From Nitrospiraceae bacterium (GTDB lineage Bacteria; Nitrospirota; Nitrospiria; Nitrospirales; Nitrospiraceae): 64,000 bases of DNA. Every line of letters starts with the position of its first letter. The first letter of the stretch is position 1. The notes beneath the pieces were generated by a model that ran no database searches, had not been told where the DNA came from, and saw nothing but the letters and a program-made list of their open reading frames with translations. This document shows, one piece after another, positions 43,560-52,536 of this stretch. Where the stretch lies: assembly GCA_009692155.1 (NCBI GenBank), contig SHZW01000007.1, forward strand, positions 1-64,000, in the 5' to 3' direction. The translations under genes were made by a program, and so were the position numbers.

Positions 43560-46500
43560 TCAAGGCAAGGCGGCTGGTGGCTGTGAGCCGGTTGGTGCCG
43601 GAGGAACCGGTTTCGGCGCAGGCTTCTCCTCACTGGGACTGATCATTTCAACCGGAAGCTTGAGCGTGTTGATCAGGACATCGGCGGCCAGGTGCGCCAG
43701 TCCTGTAAGGCCGGCGCCCAGGGATTTGATCGGATGCGATTCGATGCGAGGATCGGCAAACGATCCTCTGATGTCCAGGAACGCGGTCGTAAATCCCTGG
43801 CGCTCCCCCTTGAACAGCATTCCGAACAACGGAATGCTCCGGAGGAGTTTGGTGTAGGAACCGAACGGGCTCACCACAGCCTCCATGTTGAGCTGGTCTG
43901 TCGGGATGTCATAGGAGCCCGCCATGGCAATTTTGACGACGGGGCTGTCAATGAGCAGATTGTCCGTCGTGGCGATGCCGTTTCTGATTGTCACCGTGGC
44001 GGAGTGCATGTCGATTGGTATCCCCTCCCCCGTCAGATCGAGTTTGCCCTGCAGCCGGTTCGGAATGTCGAGAATCGTCAGGATTCTTGGAAGCACGATG
44101 CCTTTCATAACACGGCTGTTCTTGATTTGGTATTCCACCGTTCCATTCAGGGTGTTGGCCACGCCGAGGGGGTTCCGGCCGTTGCCCTGCACGGTCGCCG
44201 TCAGAAACAAATCGCCGGTTGCGACGATGCGTTGTTTGTCATCGAACAGTGGGATGAATTTTTCGTACGGCACGGACGTCAGCTGCACCTTGACTTCAGC
44301 CTCGGCCGGTTTGCGTTGCGGCAGGCGGACGACGAGGCGGCCGTTGAGGGTTCCCTCGCCGACCTGTCCGGCGATCTGATTGATGTCCAGGACTTCGTCG
44401 CCGATGTTCACGCGGCCGCTCAAGTCGTTGATCGTGAGCTGCTTGTATCGTCCGAGCATGATGGCGACCGATGCCGTGAGCCGCCCCTTGGCGGCCAGGT
44501 CTTCGAGCATGTCCCGCACCGGCGAGCGCTCGCCCTTGGGAATCAGGAGGTCCAGATCCAGTTCCGGAGACTCTACCTTGAGGTCCAGCGCCGGTTTGGT
44601 GTGCCAGTTCCGGATCATGCCCGCCAGCCGCACGAAGTTGCCCTTGATGCGGAATTCCAAACGCTTGAGATCGGCGCCGTTGCGCAGCAGCTGCATGCGG
44701 AGATAGATGTCGGTCAGGGGCGTCTCGAATTTTTTACCGGCCAGCAAGCCATCCGTCAGCGCCACCCAGCCCGTCAAGGCCCAAGTCTTCCACTGGGCGC
44801 CTTTCCCGCGAAAGTCCAGCGAGATCTCCAGTGTGCCGGCGTCGATATTGCCCAGGATCATCCCTGGGGGCAGGCCGGCCAGGGGGATCGGGCCGGAAAT
44901 CAGCGACCCCTTGAACGCGACCGGTGTGCCGAACGTCACCGTACCTTTGCCGGACATGCGGACCGGGGGCATGATGAAATCAAGGCGCGAGGCGGTTAGA
45001 GTCCGGTCGCGTGACAGTGCTGCGTCGAATTCGATGGCTGCCGGCTGGCCGGCCGGTTTGTGTAACACGCTTGGAATGGTTACAGAGGCATCGTTGAATT
45101 CGATGACACCCTTCATCTGGGGTGCAGCCGCCGGACCGGCCAACGAGAGTGCGATGCCAAGCGGGCCTTGAACGACCGTGTTATCCTGTGCACGGCTGGA
45201 TATGAGCGAGAGTATCTGATCCGCCGGCGCTCGCGCCCAGACACTGAAGCCTTGAAACTGCGCAGGCTTTTTAATCGTGACGGAGCCATGCAGTTGGAAT
45301 TGTGCTCGTCCAAGATTCCCGCTGACCCGATCGAATTTGAGGACAGTATTTGAATAGACCAGGCGGCCGGTCAGTCCGGTCACGGCTTCCGGAAGCGTGG
45401 GGCTCTTCAAGCTCACATTTCGGAGGGCGATCTCAGCTTCAGAAAATGTCAATCCGTTGGGCTGATTCAGCATCCCGAAGAGCCGGAAGGCGACGTGTGT
45501 CTGCCCCTGGATCTTGCGCAGTTGCGCCAGTGGCTTGGCGACAGTTTGCGACTCGATGGATGCGGCCAGCGTGGTCACCAGATCTGCCGCTGGCATCGTA
45601 CCGCTGACGTCCAAATCGAGCGACGGCCCCTGATCGAGGAACGCGATAGCCAATTTCCCCGCCGTGAGCTGCAAGGGACCGTATTCACCGGTGATGTCGG
45701 TGGCCCGCAGACGATCAGGATCGAGCAGCACGGTGCCGGCAAGGTTCTTCGCGGGGACTTTGTTCCGTCCGAGCAGCGCGTGTCCTTGCTGAATTCGAAA
45801 TTCACCCGTGACCGAGGCGTGGAGGGTGGGCGCTGTGGAGCCGGTGACGGTGGCTGTGACAACTTCGACGCTGCCTTTAATCTCCCGCTCCGTCAACAGG
45901 CTTTGAAGATGTGGCGGAAGCCACTGAGCGGGAAAACGGGAGAGCAGTTCGTCCAGACTCACCGTCGTCGCCGACACCGTCAATGCAAACGTCGACTGCC
46001 GGGTCATGATGCCTGACAGACTGGCCTGGCCGGTGATCGAAAGATTTTCGACGGCGGCCTTCATATCGGAGAGAACCATGTCGTAGCCGGACACACCTGG
46101 AACCAGACGGATCTGGCTTTGAAGGTTGGCGGCGCCATGGACCTGGTCGGGAATCGGTCGAGGCCCGAAGAAGTCCATCATCTGTCGCAGGTCTATGTGC
46201 AACAATTCCAGGGCGCCCTGGAATTGCAATGCGGGGAGCTGGGCCGCGTCAGGCGGGCTGGTGGCACGTGTGACGGTTCCCGTCAGTGACAGGGACGCTG
46301 TGACCGGTCCGGCTGGAATTTTCCCGGCGATGCGGATATCCATGGGGAGGCTACGGGTTTGCGTCATGACGGCGACGTCCAAGTCGGTCAATTCAAGCGT
46401 CCGCAAGCCGTCCGGGCGGAATTCGTCAATGACGGTCACGATTCCCTCGGTCAGTGCCGTTTCCTCGATCAACATGACAAGCCCAAGAGGATTGCCAATC

Positions 46501-46937
46501 GCGCTATCCGGCTCGGCTCCCCCGCCTCCCCCGCTTCCCGGTGCCAGGAAATTCCACTGGCCGGCGCGGTCACGCCGCAGGGTCATCTGCGGGCGTTCGA
46601 TGCGCATGCGCTTGACGACGACCTTCATCTGCAGAAGAGGTGTGGAACGGAGGACGAGATCGAACCGCCTGGCTTTGAGGAACACCTGTGACGTGTCCGT
46701 ATCGCGGATGACGACTTGCGAAAGCTCCAGGTGAGGGCGAGGAAACAACTCGAAAGTTGCTTCCCCTACTTCGATTTTCCGTCCGATGCCGGCTTCGACT
46801 TGCTGAATAATGATGGTTTTGAGGTGGTCCGGGTCAGAAAGAAGTGAAAAAAGAAGTATGAGCAGGCCGGCAACGACAACGAGTGCAAGGCCGTTTAGAA
46901 ACGTCCTGGGGCGAACGGTCACTCTTCCATACCTCAC
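43560..46937 (-). CDS. AsmA-family protein with a large periplasmic body (about 1120 aa)
   Basis: One N-terminal membrane helix (FLNGLALVVVAGLLILLFSL) is followed by more than 1000 residues of beta-rich sequence with the AsmA start (IGRKIEVGEATFELFPRPHL) and the C-terminal AsmA repeat region (TGEGIPIDMHSATVTIRNGI, ATTDNLLIDSPVVKIAMAGSYDI is its second half). The family (AsmA, TamB, YhdP) bridges the periplasm and moves phospholipids to the outer membrane. The C-terminus is Pro/Ala-rich. The start is GTG at 46937 or a GTG 5 codons later, which has a better-spaced GAGG. The gene is monocistronic. Confidence 0.85.
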   Translation of the reverse strand: MRYGRVTVRPRTFLNGLALVVVAGLLILLFSLLSDPDHLKTIIIQQVEAGIGRKIEVGEATFELFPRPHLELSQVVIRDTDTSQVFLKARRFDLVLRSTPLLQMKVVVKRMRIERPQMTLRRDRAGQWNFLAPGSGGGGGAEPDSAIGNPLGLVMLIEETALTEGIVTVIDEFRPDGLRTLELTDLDVAVMTQTRSLPMDIRIAGKIPAGPVTASLSLTGTVTRATSPPDAAQLPALQFQGALELLHIDLRQMMDFFGPRPIPDQVHGAANLQSQIRLVPGVSGYDMVLSDMKAAVENLSITGQASLSGIMTRQSTFALTVSATTVSLDELLSRFPAQWLPPHLQSLLTEREIKGSVEVVTATVTGSTAPTLHASVTGEFRIQQGHALLGRNKVPAKNLAGTVLLDPDRLRATDITGEYGPLQLTAGKLAIAFLDQGPSLDLDVSGTMPAADLVTTLAASIESQTVAKPLAQLRKIQGQTHVAFRLFGMLNQPNGLTFSEAEIALRNVSLKSPTLPEAVTGLTGRLVYSNTVLKFDRVSGNLGRAQFQLHGSVTIKKPAQFQGFSVWARAPADQILSLISSRAQDNTVVQGPLGIALSLAGPAAAPQMKGVIEFNDASVTIPSVLHKPAGQPAAIEFDAALSRDRTLTASRLDFIMPPVRMSGKGTVTFGTPVAFKGSLISGPIPLAGLPPGMILGNIDAGTLEISLDFRGKGAQWKTWALTGWVALTDGLLAGKKFETPLTDIYLRMQLLRNGADLKRLEFRIKGNFVRLAGMIRNWHTKPALDLKVESPELDLDLLIPKGERSPVRDMLEDLAAKGRLTASVAIMLGRYKQLTINDLSGRVNIGDEVLDINQIAGQVGEGTLNGRLVVRLPQRKPAEAEVKVQLTSVPYEKFIPLFDDKQRIVATGDLFLTATVQGNGRNPLGVANTLNGTVEYQIKNSRVMKGIVLPRILTILDIPNRLQGKLDLTGEGIPIDMHSATVTIRNGIATTDNLLIDSPVVKIAMAGSYDIPTDQLNMEAVVSPFGSYTKLLRSIPLFGMLFKGERQGFTTAFLDIRGSFADPRIESHPIKSLGAGLTGLAHLAADVLINTLKLPVEMISPSEEKPAPKPVPPAPTGSQPPAALP

Positions 46938-47137
46938 TTCGTGTGAGCCAGCGGCTCAGTAAAGCTTTATCGTATCTGGCGCCGACGGAGAAACCCCTCC
47001 AGTGGTCGTCGTATCGTCGCTGTGCGAAGGATTCCTGTATCGCACGTAGGCAGATACTGCATCTTACAAAAAGAATGCGGGGAAAGCTAGAAGGCGGGCG
47101 GTTGCAGCGTAATGTAAAGAGTTGATACAGTGGCGGC

Positions 47138-47659
47138 ATGACGATGCAGTTTCAAAAGAAAAATCCACGCGCGATCATCTCGACCGCGTTCGGAGACATC
47201 CACCTCAAGCTGTATGCCGAGGAAGCACCCCGGCATGTCGACAATTTTCTCAACCTCGCCAAGATGGGGTTTTACAACGGCACGACCTTTCACCGGGTCG
47301 TGCCTGGATTTCTCATTCAAGGCGGCGACCCGTTGAGCAGAAAGCCGGACCGAAGCCTGCACGGCACCGGCGAGCCCGGCTATGCCATGTCTGCGGAGCC
47401 CAACGACCGTCCGCACAAGCGTGGCGCTTTGTCGATGGCGAAGATGCCGAAGGAAACCAATAGTACGCGCAATTTTGACGACAATGGCTCGCAGTTTTTT
47501 ATCTGCGTGGCAGACAGTAGTGGCCTGGACCGTCGCTATACTGTTTTCGGCGAAGTGGTCCGAGGGTTGGACGTGGTGGATAAGATTGTCGCCGCGCCGC
47601 GTGACGAACGTGACAATCCCCTGGAGCCGATCTCGGTAACGGTGACAGTCAAGGAATAA
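47138..47659 (+). CDS. Peptidyl-prolyl cis-trans isomerase, cyclophilin type
   Basis: A 173-residue cyclophilin without a signal peptide, so cytosolic. FYNGTTFHRVVPGFLIQGGD holds the catalytic Arg and the Phe/Gln pocket; GALSMAKMPKETNSTRNFDD, then NGSQFFICVADS and YTVFGEVVRGLDVVDK complete the active site. It catalyses Pro isomerisation during folding. The start is ATG at 47138, with a second ATG two codons later. Its stop is followed directly by a GCTAT-type repeat (47660-47713) before the convergent MEMO gene. Confidence 0.95.
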   Translation: MTMQFQKKNPRAIISTAFGDIHLKLYAEEAPRHVDNFLNLAKMGFYNGTTFHRVVPGFLIQGGDPLSRKPDRSLHGTGEPGYAMSAEPNDRPHKRGALSMAKMPKETNSTRNFDDNGSQFFICVADSSGLDRRYTVFGEVVRGLDVVDKIVAAPRDERDNPLEPISVTVTVKE

Positions 47660-47713
47660 AGCTGGTAGCAAATAGCGAACAGCTAATAGCAAGAACTGGC
47701 AGATCGCCGCTCG
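47660..47713. repeat. GCTAT-type short repeat between convergent genes
   Basis: The 54-base gap between two convergent stop codons contains AGCTGGTAGCAAATAGCGAA and AGCTAATAGCAAG. In reverse complement it reads GCTATTAGCTGTTCGCTATT followed by TGCTACC, which resembles the array at 5468-5500. Both sit between convergent genes. Confidence 0.5.
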
Positions 47714-48961
47714 CTAATAAAACGCCATACTCGCGTAGGTCACCGTCGAATTAAATTGGTCCGTAATGCTACGGTCATAACGTAAGACCTGTCCCTTCCC
47801 GTCTCCAAGCAGTTTCAGCAACGTATAGATGGCGGCGAAGCCGGAGATGCGACGGACGTCCCCCTCCTTCACGATGAACTGGGTAAAGGCGTTCGCATTC
47901 ATCTCCTCCACGTGTTTCAGCATGGTCAGATCCGTTTGCATGCAACGGTGGAACGAGAAGTCGGTGGGTGGCGACGAATCGCCGTAGCGCATGCCGAGAT
48001 GGGCCAGTTCGGCGCTGGCTATGACGCAGGCCGGTCTCCCCGCTGCGGCTAGGGCATCCCGCAACGCTCCGAGAAATGTTTCGATCCGATCGCGCAGTTC
48101 GCGCATGTGAGGATCGAAGAACGTGGCAGGCGGGAACGCACATAGAACCGGCACAACGGTGATCGCTTTGGTGAGTCCTGAGGCAAACTGAAGAAACGGC
48201 AGCTGAAACTCAATGGAATGTTCGTTCCGGTGGGCCAGTTCTTCGTCAAGACAGAAGCCGGCGGTAGTTTTGAGCCGGTCGAGAATTGCAGGGTCGGTTT
48301 TGACGACGCCAAGCGGCGTCTCGAAATCCTTCCCGGTCACGGCATAGCCGTTCTGTAGCCCGGCGTGGCAGGTGCCGAGGACGACAAACAGATCGGGCGC
48401 CTGCGCGTCCTGCAGCTCCTTATAGGCCCAGGCATAGATCGGCCCCGCGTGCTTGATCTCATAGTGGGGGGCGACGAGCCCCTTGATGGGCTGTCCCTTA
48501 TGTTCGGATTCTTTCCGATCCGGTCCTTCTTTTGAAGAAAAGCACCCCTTGAGTTGAGTCATCAACTTCTCGGGGTCCGCCTCGTAGCTCTTTCCGGCAA
48601 AGACGGCCGTGCGGATCGGTGCCGCCCGGTAGGCGGCCAGAGCGGCGTGGCGCGCCGCATCCACGCGCTCCCCTTCCAGAAACAGTTTGTCGTTCAGATC
48701 GTCGACTAGGCGCTGCAGGCGGTCCGGCACGAGAAACTCGCCGAACTTCCTGAGATACTCGCCGGAGATTTGCTCCAGTGTGTGCTCGCCGTCGAAAAAC
48801 TGAAGCAGAAAAAAGTAGCTCAACGGCACGATCAGCTTCTCCGTACTCAACCCGCTGGGGTCCCACAGGAGGACGTATTGGTCGTCGCCTTCCTTTAATG
48901 GAGAGAATTGGAGATTCCGGAGAAGCTGACATGGCCGTGCGTGTTGGATGGATTCGGTCAT
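47714..48961 (-). CDS. MEMO1-family protein with an extra N-terminal winged-helix-like domain
   Basis: Last gene of the eight-gene operon. Residues from about 145 on are MEMO-like (AmmeMemoRadiSam protein B): GLVAPHYEIKHAGPIYAWAY, VLGTCHAGLQNGYA, HRNEHSIEFQLPFLQF and SAELAHLGMRYGD give the conserved His and Glu positions. The first 130 residues form an additional part (EKLIVPLSYFFLLQFFDGEH, LVPDRLQRLVDDLNDKLFLE) that resembles PqqD-type winged helices used for peptide recognition. ATG 48961 overlaps the upstream stop by ATGA. A longer frame to 49036 is not supported. MEMO proteins bind metals; here no radical SAM partner is in the cluster. Confidence 0.8.
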   Translation of the reverse strand: MTESIQHARPCQLLRNLQFSPLKEGDDQYVLLWDPSGLSTEKLIVPLSYFFLLQFFDGEHTLEQISGEYLRKFGEFLVPDRLQRLVDDLNDKLFLEGERVDAARHAALAAYRAAPIRTAVFAGKSYEADPEKLMTQLKGCFSSKEGPDRKESEHKGQPIKGLVAPHYEIKHAGPIYAWAYKELQDAQAPDLFVVLGTCHAGLQNGYAVTGKDFETPLGVVKTDPAILDRLKTTAGFCLDEELAHRNEHSIEFQLPFLQFASGLTKAITVVPVLCAFPPATFFDPHMRELRDRIETFLGALRDALAAAGRPACVIASAELAHLGMRYGDSSPPTDFSFHRCMQTDLTMLKHVEEMNANAFTQFIVKEGDVRRISGFAAIYTLLKLLGDGKGQVLRYDRSITDQFNSTVTYASMAFY

Positions 48962-49707
48962 TGTGGAGGTTCCGTTCCCTTTCGGCGCGCGTGGAAAACG
49001 ATCAGCGTGGCGATCGTGATCGCCAGCAGCCACCACGTCGCCCGCCCATATTGCGGCTGGGCATATTCGATCAGGTCAGTGAGTCGTCCGATCAGCAGGG
49101 ACATGCGCGCCATGACGGTGTAACCGAAGGCGGCGCCGAACGCGATCATCAGGAAGATGATACCGGTTCGCGCGACGGCTTTTCCAGGCCCGGTATGTTC
49201 GACCGAGAAGAAGAAATAGAACAGGACGGAGACGACGCCGATCAGAAGCACAATGGCGTTCAGGTTGCTGGCCGGGTTGAGCAGGCTATAGGTGAACGTC
49301 GTGCTCCCGTCCGTTGCCAGAAATGCCAGAGGGCGAACGGTATCTTCGATTTGCTTGAGAATATAGGAGGAAATCACCCGCGGGATAGCCAGGCCTGACC
49401 CGACACCGACGACGAAGGCAAATGCGATGCGGGACATCCAGGCGGCTTTCGGAACATAGCGCGTCAGCATCAAGGCGCCGATGGCAAGCGGGATCAGCAG
49501 CCACCAGTCTCCCTGCTTGACCATGGGCTCGTAGATCAGGCGGATGACCACGGTGTCGTAGGTTTTGACGATCGCATAGCCGACGGAGATGCCGACGTAG
49601 AGGTGCTCGGCCAGCTTGAAGAGCGGGTTGTCCTGATAGAGGAATGTCAGGATGAACAGGGTTAATCCCGTTGCCACCCATGCGCCAAGAATGACTTCGA
49701 ATGACAT
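48958..49707 (-). CDS. Integral-membrane protein, operon member (249 aa, about 7 helices)
   Basis: Hydrophobic segments include VILGAWVATGLTLFILTFLY, GISVGYAIVKTYDTVVI, WWLLIPLAIGALMLTRYVPK, IAFAFVVGVGSGLAIPRVIS, LLIGVVSVLFYFFFSVEH and ATWWLLAITIATLIVFHARR. There is no known transport motif. The loop after the fourth helix is periplasmic or cytosolic depending on topology. It sits 5 bases after the 49713 gene and overlaps the MEMO start by ATGA, so it is one of the membrane core proteins of the system. I recognise no family. Confidence 0.7.
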   Translation of the reverse strand: MSFEVILGAWVATGLTLFILTFLYQDNPLFKLAEHLYVGISVGYAIVKTYDTVVIRLIYEPMVKQGDWWLLIPLAIGALMLTRYVPKAAWMSRIAFAFVVGVGSGLAIPRVISSYILKQIEDTVRPLAFLATDGSTTFTYSLLNPASNLNAIVLLIGVVSVLFYFFFSVEHTGPGKAVARTGIIFLMIAFGAAFGYTVMARMSLLIGRLTDLIEYAQPQYGRATWWLLAITIATLIVFHARRKGTEPPQ

Positions 49708-49712
49708 GCGCC

Positions 49713-50567
49713 CTAACTCCGACTCTGCTTAGCCCGGTTCTTCGATGTCCGGGTCAGAAGATAGAACACATTGCACAAGATCACCAGCAGGATGATGGCA
49801 AAATGCGTCGCCGACTGCGCATCCATGCCGGCAACGGCGTTGCCATTCCTGCCGATCAAAACTTCATATTCAGCAGCGCCGCGCAATCCCCCGATCAGGC
49901 CGTTGATCTGTCCGCTGCGCAGCAGCGGGTACAGGCCGGGTGCGATCACGCCCGTACAGCCACCGCCCAGCTCGAATTTATATTTGTCCTTGCCGAAGAC
50001 GTACCAGGTTTCGATCCCGGTGCTGCCCGCGGCCAGACTGATGACGTAGTTGACATCCCGCAGGCTCTGCACGCCCTTGAGGACCGGCATTTCCGCCGTC
50101 GGCTGATTGTTGTAATCAGTGGGGAAGGCTTTGTAGAGATCCTGCCCCATATTGATGATGACCGAGCTGGCGCCCGGGCTCCAGCCAAGGAACACATAGT
50201 CTTTTCCGGATACCTTCCCCTCCTCGCGGGCGACGCGTGAGACGACTTCGCTGGCCATGCCGGTGCCGGGCAGCCAGAGCGTCATGCCGATCACGCGCAG
50301 GTTTTTCTTGAATGCATGATGCAACAAGGCGACGGCTTGCGGGTACAGTTCGGGTTTGGAGGCCGGATCGAAGTCCAGCGACAGCAGGAAGACCGAGCCT
50401 TCCGGAAGCGATTCGATATAGTCATAGACGCTTTTGACCTCGGGCGAGACTTTGATGGCGAGGCCGACCGGATACAGCAAGGGAATCAAGGTGCAGAGGC
50501 CGATCATAAAAAAAATGATCCGGCGATCGATGTGCAGCATGCGTTCGGCGAAACTCACGGGATTCAT
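49713..50567 (-). CDS. Membrane-anchored protein with a large extracytoplasmic domain (284 aa)
   Basis: The start ATG overlaps the upstream stop as TAATG (50567). One N-terminal helix (IIFFMIGLCTLIPLLYPVGL) and one C-terminal helix (HFAIILLVILCNVFYLLTRT) enclose about 215 residues, which look like a Rossmann-type alpha/beta domain: SVFLLSLDFDPASKPELYPQ, NLRVIGMTLWLPGTGMASEV, VSGKDYVFLGWSPGASSVII. The middle region contains a Gly-rich segment GGCTGVIAPGLYPLLRSGQI. No enzyme motif is known to me. Its setting among membrane proteins indicates a complex. I recognise no family. Confidence 0.65.
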   Translation of the reverse strand: MNPVSFAERMLHIDRRIIFFMIGLCTLIPLLYPVGLAIKVSPEVKSVYDYIESLPEGSVFLLSLDFDPASKPELYPQAVALLHHAFKKNLRVIGMTLWLPGTGMASEVVSRVAREEGKVSGKDYVFLGWSPGASSVIINMGQDLYKAFPTDYNNQPTAEMPVLKGVQSLRDVNYVISLAAGSTGIETWYVFGKDKYKFELGGGCTGVIAPGLYPLLRSGQINGLIGGLRGAAEYEVLIGRNGNAVAGMDAQSATHFAIILLVILCNVFYLLTRTSKNRAKQSRS

Positions 50568-51223
50568 TATTCCTTCCCGCCGCCAAGATATGCCCGTTCG
50601 ACACCAAAAATAATCTTCAGGGACAGGGCCACGGCGCCCAAACTGACGCCGATTAAAATAGCCCGCCGCACGGAGGCATTCAGGACGTTGAGAATCCATT
50701 GCGTGATATCGCCGCTGATCGGGATCAGATGCTCGCCGAGCGGTACACGGCCCATCATGACAATGATGGCAGCGATCAGCAGGACCGCCGCCTCCCGGCT
50801 TCTGGCTCTGAATGAACGGTACGCGGCCGAGGCGATGAAGAAGGCCAGAATGGCGAACATCGTTCCCTGCAGCGGCACCATCATGAATGTATAAATCCAC
50901 CCGAAGGCCGTCGTGACGCCATCCGTCGTTTCCTTCCCGCCATGCCACAGGCCGATCACAATCGTGCCGATCATGCCGGCGTAGAGCACGAAGCTGTAAC
51001 CCCAGCCCGGCTCCTTCCGCCTGATCTTGACGGCGTGGATATGAAAGAGGCTGGTCACGCCCAGGATCAGGGCAAATCCGCCGATAATCTGCAGCCACTT
51101 GGAGACCGAGGTGAGCATCAGTTCGGAAGACGGATGCGGAATGTAGTACTGCGCGGCAAACAGCAGGCCGGTGACGAGCGTAATCAGAAGCGGAAGCTGT
51201 CGCCGCAGAAAGGTCATTTCCAA
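50567..51223 (-). CDS. Integral-membrane protein, operon member (218 aa, about 6-7 helices)
   Basis: The sequence is mostly hydrophobic: LLITLVTGLLFAAQYYIPHP, WLQIIGGFALILGVTSLFHI, YSFVLYAGMIGTIVIGLWHG, FGWIYTFMMVPLQGTMFAIL, EAAVLLIAAIIVMMGRVPLG and RRAILIGVSLGAVALSLKII. A cluster of positive residues (RSFRARSRE) marks one cytosolic loop. There are no catalytic motifs. The frame overlaps its upstream neighbour by 10 bases and its downstream neighbour by one base. It is probably another structural part of the same membrane assembly. Confidence 0.7.
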   Translation of the reverse strand: MEMTFLRRQLPLLITLVTGLLFAAQYYIPHPSSELMLTSVSKWLQIIGGFALILGVTSLFHIHAVKIRRKEPGWGYSFVLYAGMIGTIVIGLWHGGKETTDGVTTAFGWIYTFMMVPLQGTMFAILAFFIASAAYRSFRARSREAAVLLIAAIIVMMGRVPLGEHLIPISGDITQWILNVLNASVRRAILIGVSLGAVALSLKIIFGVERAYLGGGKE

Positions 51224-52536
51224 TCCTTCACGAGGTCGAGCACGAGCGACACATCCGCATGAAACAGAACGGCGGCCGTGGCGAGGGCGGTTCCGAGTCC
51301 CAGGGCGACCAGGATGCAGGCCTTGCCGATATCCTGCCCGCGCAGCGTGCCGAGCTGAACCGGCTCACGCGACAGATAGGCGCTGGCTGCATAGAGCTCT
51401 TCGCCGATCAGCGTGTAATCGCAAGTGGTGACAAAAAAAGGCATCTGGTGGTCGGAGTCCGTACCGGCAATCTGAATGGCACCCGTGCTGGCGCCGGTTT
51501 CTGTCAGGAGCAGGGATTCGGCAAAGTAGGAGCCCATGAAGAAGTTGGCAGCCGGCTGCTTTCTCAGCATGATGCCGTCCACGGCCGCGGTGTAACTGAA
51601 TTGGTCGGTCGTGATGAAGAAGTTGGAATCATCCTTGAAGGCATCCGGTTTGCCCGCCTCGAGATAGGACTGCTTGGTGATTTCCTGGCAGACAGCCATG
51701 ACGATGGGGTCCCGGTGGGGCACCATCAGTTCGGTCTCATAGGAAGCGACTCGTTTGGCAACCCGTCCGAGAATCACGGCAGCGGCAACCGTTGACGGCT
51801 CGCTCATGTCCCCGGCACCGGTAAGATAAAGAATGGGTTTCCCAAGTTCGGTCGCGCGGCCGATGGCTTCATCCACCGCATCGAGGCCGGGAATGCGGCG
51901 CAGGAAAATTTCCTTTCGCCTGGCAGCCTGGATCGAGCCGAGCACGATAAACCCAAAGATCACGACGATGGCCAGGTTGTTGGCCTGGTTCCAGTTGAAC
52001 CAATTGGGTTCGGGCGTCGCCTGCACCGGCGTTGCAGGCGCCCGCTGCTCCCCTGCAACAGCTGCGACAGTCACGGCATAGGACGTGCCGTCTTTGAGCT
52101 CAATCCCCTTGCCTGACTTGATCGTAAATTGATGCGCGTCGTTCGGGGCCGGCCTGGTCCACCAGGGTGCCTTGGAATCGTGGACGTAATGCGTGTCGGA
52201 TGCAAATTCCGCAATGACTTTCGGCTCACCGGCATTCGGTTCATGGAGCAGGATTTGATATCGAAGGTCTTTGCCCTCTCCGTTCGTTTTGTCCCATATC
52301 ACGGTGAGACTTCCGCCGCCGTCGTTTGGAGTGTCGAAAGCATGAACATGCGGCGGCGGTGTCAGCGGGGTCTGCGCTTGAACGGACAACGGAGTGAGCA
52401 GCAGCAGTACAAACAGTGCTGAGTACTGAGTGCTGAGTCCTGAGTGGTACAGAAAGGGTCTGACCGACCAATGACGTGTTCCGTCATTCATCGCTCCGCT
52501 CTCAGCACTCAGCACTTTTCGCTCAGCACTCATCAT
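51214..52536 (-). CDS. Membrane protein with an FN3-like N-terminal domain, DUF6754-like (440 aa)
   Basis: After a leader that contains heptad-repeat codons (YHSGLSTQYSALFVLLLL) comes a secreted beta domain with fibronectin-like strands (DTPNDGGGSLTVIWDKTNGE, GTSYAVTVAAVAGEQRAPA), a membrane helix (NNLAIVVIFGFIVLGSIQAA), and a cytosolic part with repeated elements (KPILYLTGAGDMSEPSTVAA, ELMVPHRDPIVMAVCQEITK, DQFSYTAAVDGIMLRKQPAA), ending in a C-terminal helix. To my memory this is the arrangement of DUF6754 proteins. Start ATG ATG at 52536 overlaps the upstream stop. The function is unknown. Confidence 0.7.
   Translation of the reverse strand: MMSAERKVLSAESGAMNDGTRHWSVRPFLYHSGLSTQYSALFVLLLLTPLSVQAQTPLTPPPHVHAFDTPNDGGGSLTVIWDKTNGEGKDLRYQILLHEPNAGEPKVIAEFASDTHYVHDSKAPWWTRPAPNDAHQFTIKSGKGIELKDGTSYAVTVAAVAGEQRAPATPVQATPEPNWFNWNQANNLAIVVIFGFIVLGSIQAARRKEIFLRRIPGLDAVDEAIGRATELGKPILYLTGAGDMSEPSTVAAAVILGRVAKRVASYETELMVPHRDPIVMAVCQEITKQSYLEAGKPDAFKDDSNFFITTDQFSYTAAVDGIMLRKQPAANFFMGSYFAESLLLTETGASTGAIQIAGTDSDHQMPFFVTTCDYTLIGEELYAASAYLSREPVQLGTLRGQDIGKACILVALGLGTALATAAVLFHADVSLVLDLVKDWK
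52417..52444. repeat. Degenerate heptad array (TGCTGAG type), copy 2
   Basis: Four heptads in a row: TGCTGAG, TACTGAG, TGCTGAG, TCCTGAG. The array is within the leader of the FN3/DUF6754-like gene, at the start of the signal hydrophobic core, as at 4393-4420. Confidence 0.75.
52501..52528. repeat. Heptad array in inverted orientation (CTCAGCA)
   Basis: CTCAGCA, CTCAGCA, then CTTTTCG, then CTCAGCA. It is the reverse complement orientation of the array 56 bases to the left, so the two could pair. It overlaps the first codons of the same gene, where the coding strand reads MSAERKVLSAES. Confidence 0.7.

Noticed and set aside
47087-47692. Minus-strand ORF of 201 codons opposite the cyclophilin gene
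   Set aside because: The cyclophilin on the plus strand has clear motifs across its full length, and this frame is its shadow.
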